Shown here: positions 62,156 through 64,000 of the stretch, piece by piece | How positions within the stretch are numbered: position 1 is the first letter of the stretch | Layout of the letters: each line of letters starts with the position of its first letter | NCBI RefSeq assembly: GCF_035013185.1 | Contig: NZ_JAYGJO010000001.1 | Coordinates: 356,955-420,954, forward strand | Source: Acerihabitans sp035013185 | GTDB taxonomy: Bacteria > Pseudomonadota > Gammaproteobacteria > Enterobacterales > Enterobacteriaceae | Direction: 5' to 3' | DNA length: 64,000 nucleotides | The notes under the pieces: generated by a model | The model's database searches: none | Told to the model about the DNA's origin: nothing | Seen by the model: only the letters and a program-made list of their open reading frames with translations | Position numbers and translations under genes: made by a program

Positions 62156-63142
62156 ATGACAAAATTATCGTCACATCACGATGCGCTGTTCAAAAAATTT
62201 CTCGGGGATATCAATGTGGCGCGGGATTTCCTTGATATCCATCTGCCCACCCCATTACGCCAGCGCTGCGATTTGAGCACCTTAGCCATGGAACCCAGCA
62301 CCTTTATCAAAAACAATCTGCGCAGCCGCTACTCTGATATGTTGTATTCTGTAAAAACAACAGGCGGGCCAGGTTACATTTATACGGTCATAGAGCATCA
62401 ATCTCGCCCTGAAAAGAAGATGCCTTTCCGGATGCTGGGTTATTGCCTTGAGGCCATGCAGCAACATCTCGACCAAGGGCATAAGCAGTTGCCGGTGGTG
62501 ATACCGCTGCTGTTTTACCATGGACGCACCTCACCTTACCCCTATACTACTTATTGGCTGGATTGCTTTGCCGACCCTGAACTGGCAAAATCGGTTTACA
62601 CACGACCGTTCCCACTGATTGACATCACCACTATGCCGGATGATGAGATCATGACCCATCGGCGAGTGGCGGTTCTGGAGCTGATTCAAAAGCACATCCG
62701 AACCCGTGACATGCTGGAGCTAAGCAACGATATCGCCCGGCTGATAAGCCAATGGGTGCTGCCACATGCGCAGTTTCGCAGCTTGATGTTTTATATCGCA
62801 GAGTGTGGAACCACCTCGGATGCAGAACAATTTCTGCATAATATTGACCAGAATACCACTGATTATCGGGAGGATGTTATGACCATAGCTGAGCAACTAC
62901 GGCAGCAGGGCATGCAAAAGGGTATACAGCAGGGCAAGCAAGAGGGTATTCAGGAAGGTATCCTGATTGGCGAGCAAAGAGGTGAACAAATAGGTGAACA
63001 AAAAGGCGAACAAAAAGGTGAAAAAAACGCTGCGGTGAAAATAGCCCGCCAATTGATCACCTGCGGTATTGAGCGCTCGATAGTTAAGCACTCCACCGGG
63101 CTGACTGATCAAGAGTTGGATAGTCTGATGACCCTGCAATAA
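62156..63142 (+). CDS. Rpn-family recombination-promoting nuclease / toxin, copy 2
   Basis: This is a 328-residue paralogue of copy 1, nearly identical over residues 1-240, with the same SDMLYSV and TVIEHQSRPEKK nuclease motifs. The C-terminal repeat region is longer (GIQQGKQEGIQEG...GEQRGEQIGEQKGEQKGEKN), eight residues more than copy 1, as expected for a slippage-prone 12 bp repeat. The frame is intact. Both copies share the same upstream flank, so they should share expression control. Confidence 0.88.
   Translation: MTKLSSHHDALFKKFLGDINVARDFLDIHLPTPLRQRCDLSTLAMEPSTFIKNNLRSRYSDMLYSVKTTGGPGYIYTVIEHQSRPEKKMPFRMLGYCLEAMQQHLDQGHKQLPVVIPLLFYHGRTSPYPYTTYWLDCFADPELAKSVYTRPFPLIDITTMPDDEIMTHRRVAVLELIQKHIRTRDMLELSNDIARLISQWVLPHAQFRSLMFYIAECGTTSDAEQFLHNIDQNTTDYREDVMTIAEQLRQQGMQKGIQQGKQEGIQEGILIGEQRGEQIGEQKGEQKGEKNAAVKIARQLITCGIERSIVKHSTGLTDQELDSLMTLQ
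62879..63142 (+). CDS. Predicted internal RpnS antitoxin of copy 2
   Basis: An in-frame ATG at 62879 has GGGAGG (62868-62873) 5 bases upstream, the same layout as in copy 1. The product would be 87 residues starting MTIAEQLRQQGMQKG. It differs from the copy 1 product in the repeat region, which may change which RpnL it blocks. Expression is inferred. Confidence 0.6.
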   Translation: MTIAEQLRQQGMQKGIQQGKQEGIQEGILIGEQRGEQIGEQKGEQKGEKNAAVKIARQLITCGIERSIVKHSTGLTDQELDSLMTLQ

Positions 63143-63234
63143 GCACTATTTTTATTCGCTGTTAAAAAGCTTATGCTCGCGAGTTGAGGGTTGCCCCTTA
63201 TGTCAGGGGCGCTGAGGCGGAGCCCTTGTAGGAA

Positions 63235-63283
63235 TTTCATCCTCAATCCAGAGGGCTGGGGCATATCTATGTCGCGTTTACCC
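63235..63283 (+). mobile_element. IS3-type left-end fragment after rpn copy 2
   Basis: TTTCATCCTCAATCCAGAGG and the next 30 bases match the ends at 60859 and 44588. It stops at the junction with higB 3' sequence. Confidence 0.7.
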
Positions 63284-63380
63284 GATGCCGGCTGAACACT
63301 TCGTCGGCCCGTGAAATCATACGGCCATACAACTGCTTCTCACCCGATTGGTCGCCGGCGCAAAGCACAATGGCTCTGCA
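63284..63380 (-). pseudogene. higB 3' fragment
   Basis: About 96 bp match the 3' part of higB (61380-61476) with scattered substitutions, from GATGCCGGCTGAACAC to CAAAGCACAATGGCTCTGC. The rest of the gene is gone. It marks the right part of the incomplete second duplication unit. Immediately after it a short frame ends DDVRAALLRDEATSQVLDAVFMRK at a TAG (about 63460), the tail of an unidentified gene. Confidence 0.8.
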
Positions 63381-63576
63381 CTCCAGGGATGATGTCCGCG
63401 CAGCATTGTTGCGGGATGAAGCCACGTCACAGGTTTTGGACGCGGTGTTTATGAGAAAGTAGGCTATAATTTATTAGCTAACCATGTGATAAGCATTACT
63501 TAACTGGATTTTATTGCAGTCATTCTCCGCCAAAAAATTCCTTGCGGTTCATTGCCGTTAACGGTATCTTTTAGCT

Positions 63577-63596
63577 GCACCTGCAAAATCAGGTGC
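63577..63596 (+). other. Leader hairpin of the right-edge gene
   Basis: Perfect 7 bp arms GCACCTG and CAGGTGC around CAAAAT, 85 bp before the ATG of the next gene. Similar leader hairpins occur in P4-type satellite phages, from memory. The 63143-63681 gap otherwise holds only the IS3 and higB fragments. Confidence 0.4.
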
Positions 63597-63681
63597 TGGG
63601 ATTGGAACCCTAATTAACCTCACTGACGATAAGACGATGTTGCGTCTTTTTTTAAATTCGTCACTCATTGGAGGCTGCCTT

Positions 63682-63972
63682 ATGGCTATGGCTACAATCC
63701 CCACTCAAACTCACGCATTACTTTCCATTCCTTTCGATGCAACCACCGATTTCACCGTGATGGCAGGCCATTGTGAAAACCTGGCCGACGCTTCACTCCA
63801 TTGCGACGATCCGGCGCAGCGCCCAGCGCTTTGCCAGCGGCTTACCGATTGCCTGGCCCAGCTGCGGCCCATGTTAGACGACGCCATCCCGCCTCATCTG
63901 ATTGAACGCCTTATCGTGGATGAACGGCCCATAACCTCACCTCGTTTTGAGCCCGAAGCCGATCTGCTGTAA
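63682..63972 (+). CDS. Small protein of probable satellite-phage origin
   Basis: This 96-residue protein contains TVMAGHCENLADASLHCDDPAQRPALCQRLTDCLAQLRPMLDDAIP, with four cysteines and helical character. It resembles, from memory, small derepression-type proteins of P4-like satellites, but this is not certain. ATG at 63682 is preferred since GGAGG lies 7 bases upstream; an in-frame ATG at 63637 lacks a ribosome-binding site. The gene may start a mobile module that continues past the window. Confidence 0.5.
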   Translation: MAMATIPTQTHALLSIPFDATTDFTVMAGHCENLADASLHCDDPAQRPALCQRLTDCLAQLRPMLDDAIPPHLIERLIVDERPITSPRFEPEADLL

Positions 63973-64000
63973 GGGGTCGGTGAACTCACGTTGTGCGGAC

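Larger units (their letters stand above)
62012..63283. repeat. Segmental duplication, unit 2 (rpn copy 2 and flanks)
   Basis: Second copy of the 59658-60920 segment. After the IS3-type left end it jumps at 63284 straight to higB 3' sequence, so about 450 bp present in unit 1 is missing here. Confidence 0.9.

Noticed and set aside
1..64000. tRNA genes as integration targets for the satellite-like remnants
   Set aside because: No tRNA-like cloverleaf or conserved T-loop sequence was noticed on either strand by reading, though a computational scan was not possible.

Overview
The window reads as a chromosome segment of a member of the Enterobacterales. The housekeeping order metG, mrp, then udk, dcd, asmA, yegH, then wza-wzb-wzc and galF matches the neighbourhood of the colanic acid/capsule locus in Escherichia coli, Serratia, Sodalis and relatives, and protein lengths such as MetG 677, Udk 213, Dcd 193 and GalE 338 fit those of E. 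coli. The exact genus cannot be fixed from the sequence alone. No tRNA, rRNA or CRISPR array was seen.

1-30500 is GC-rich chromosome with accessory inserts. It starts with the 3' end of a SymE-like gene, a YdeE-like MFS exporter behind a heptanucleotide tandem repeat, metG, and mrp. Next come a Phd/VapC toxin-antitoxin pair with a large palindromic operator, a 2-ketogluconate-type kinase/reductase pair (kguK/kguD-like) behind a PtxS-like palindrome, a small BhsA/YhcN-family protein, and a SulP transporter. Then follow a phospholipase C-family phosphoesterase with a MauG-type di-haem peroxidase, and a nine-gene operon read right to left: pxpB, pxpC, a biotin-carrier-like protein lacking the biotin lysine, pxpA, an SDR dehydrogenase, and a complete polar amino-acid ABC transporter. 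A LysR regulator and a divergent aminotransferase/MFS pair lie upstream. The segment ends with PAP2, udk, dcd, asmA and yegH.

30500-58400 is an AT-rich capsule/exopolysaccharide island of the Wzx/Wzy type. A long leader holds an RcsAB-like box, JUMPstart/ops, an attenuator-like hairpin and an 11-codon leader ORF overlapping wza. Then come wza-wzb-wzc, four or five transferases, Wzy, a convergent gene for a Tat-signal-bearing phage tailspike-like protein, a UDP-glucuronate 4-epimerase, rmlBACD for dTDP-L-rhamnose, an acetyltransferase, an intact IS630-family element, Wzx, another GT2, galF, galE and wbaP. Together they predict a repeat unit started by Gal-1-P on undecaprenyl phosphate, containing rhamnose and probably galacturonate, possibly O-acetylated, made by Wzx/Wzy and exported by Wza/Wzc under Wzb/Wzc phosphorylation control. 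Relics of an IS3-family element and of an IS630 end lie inside the island.

58400-64000 is a defence and mobile-element graveyard: a decayed RelE/HigA-type pair, a P4-satellite-like remnant, two near-identical Rpn (PD-(D/E)XK) genes on a 2.35 kb duplicated unit, an intact higBA pair, fragments of higB and of IS3 and IS66-like transposases, and at the right edge a small gene with a leader that looks like another satellite-phage module. Both rpn genes contain an in-frame internal start with a strong Shine-Dalgarno sequence, predicting a separately made small antitoxin (RpnS).
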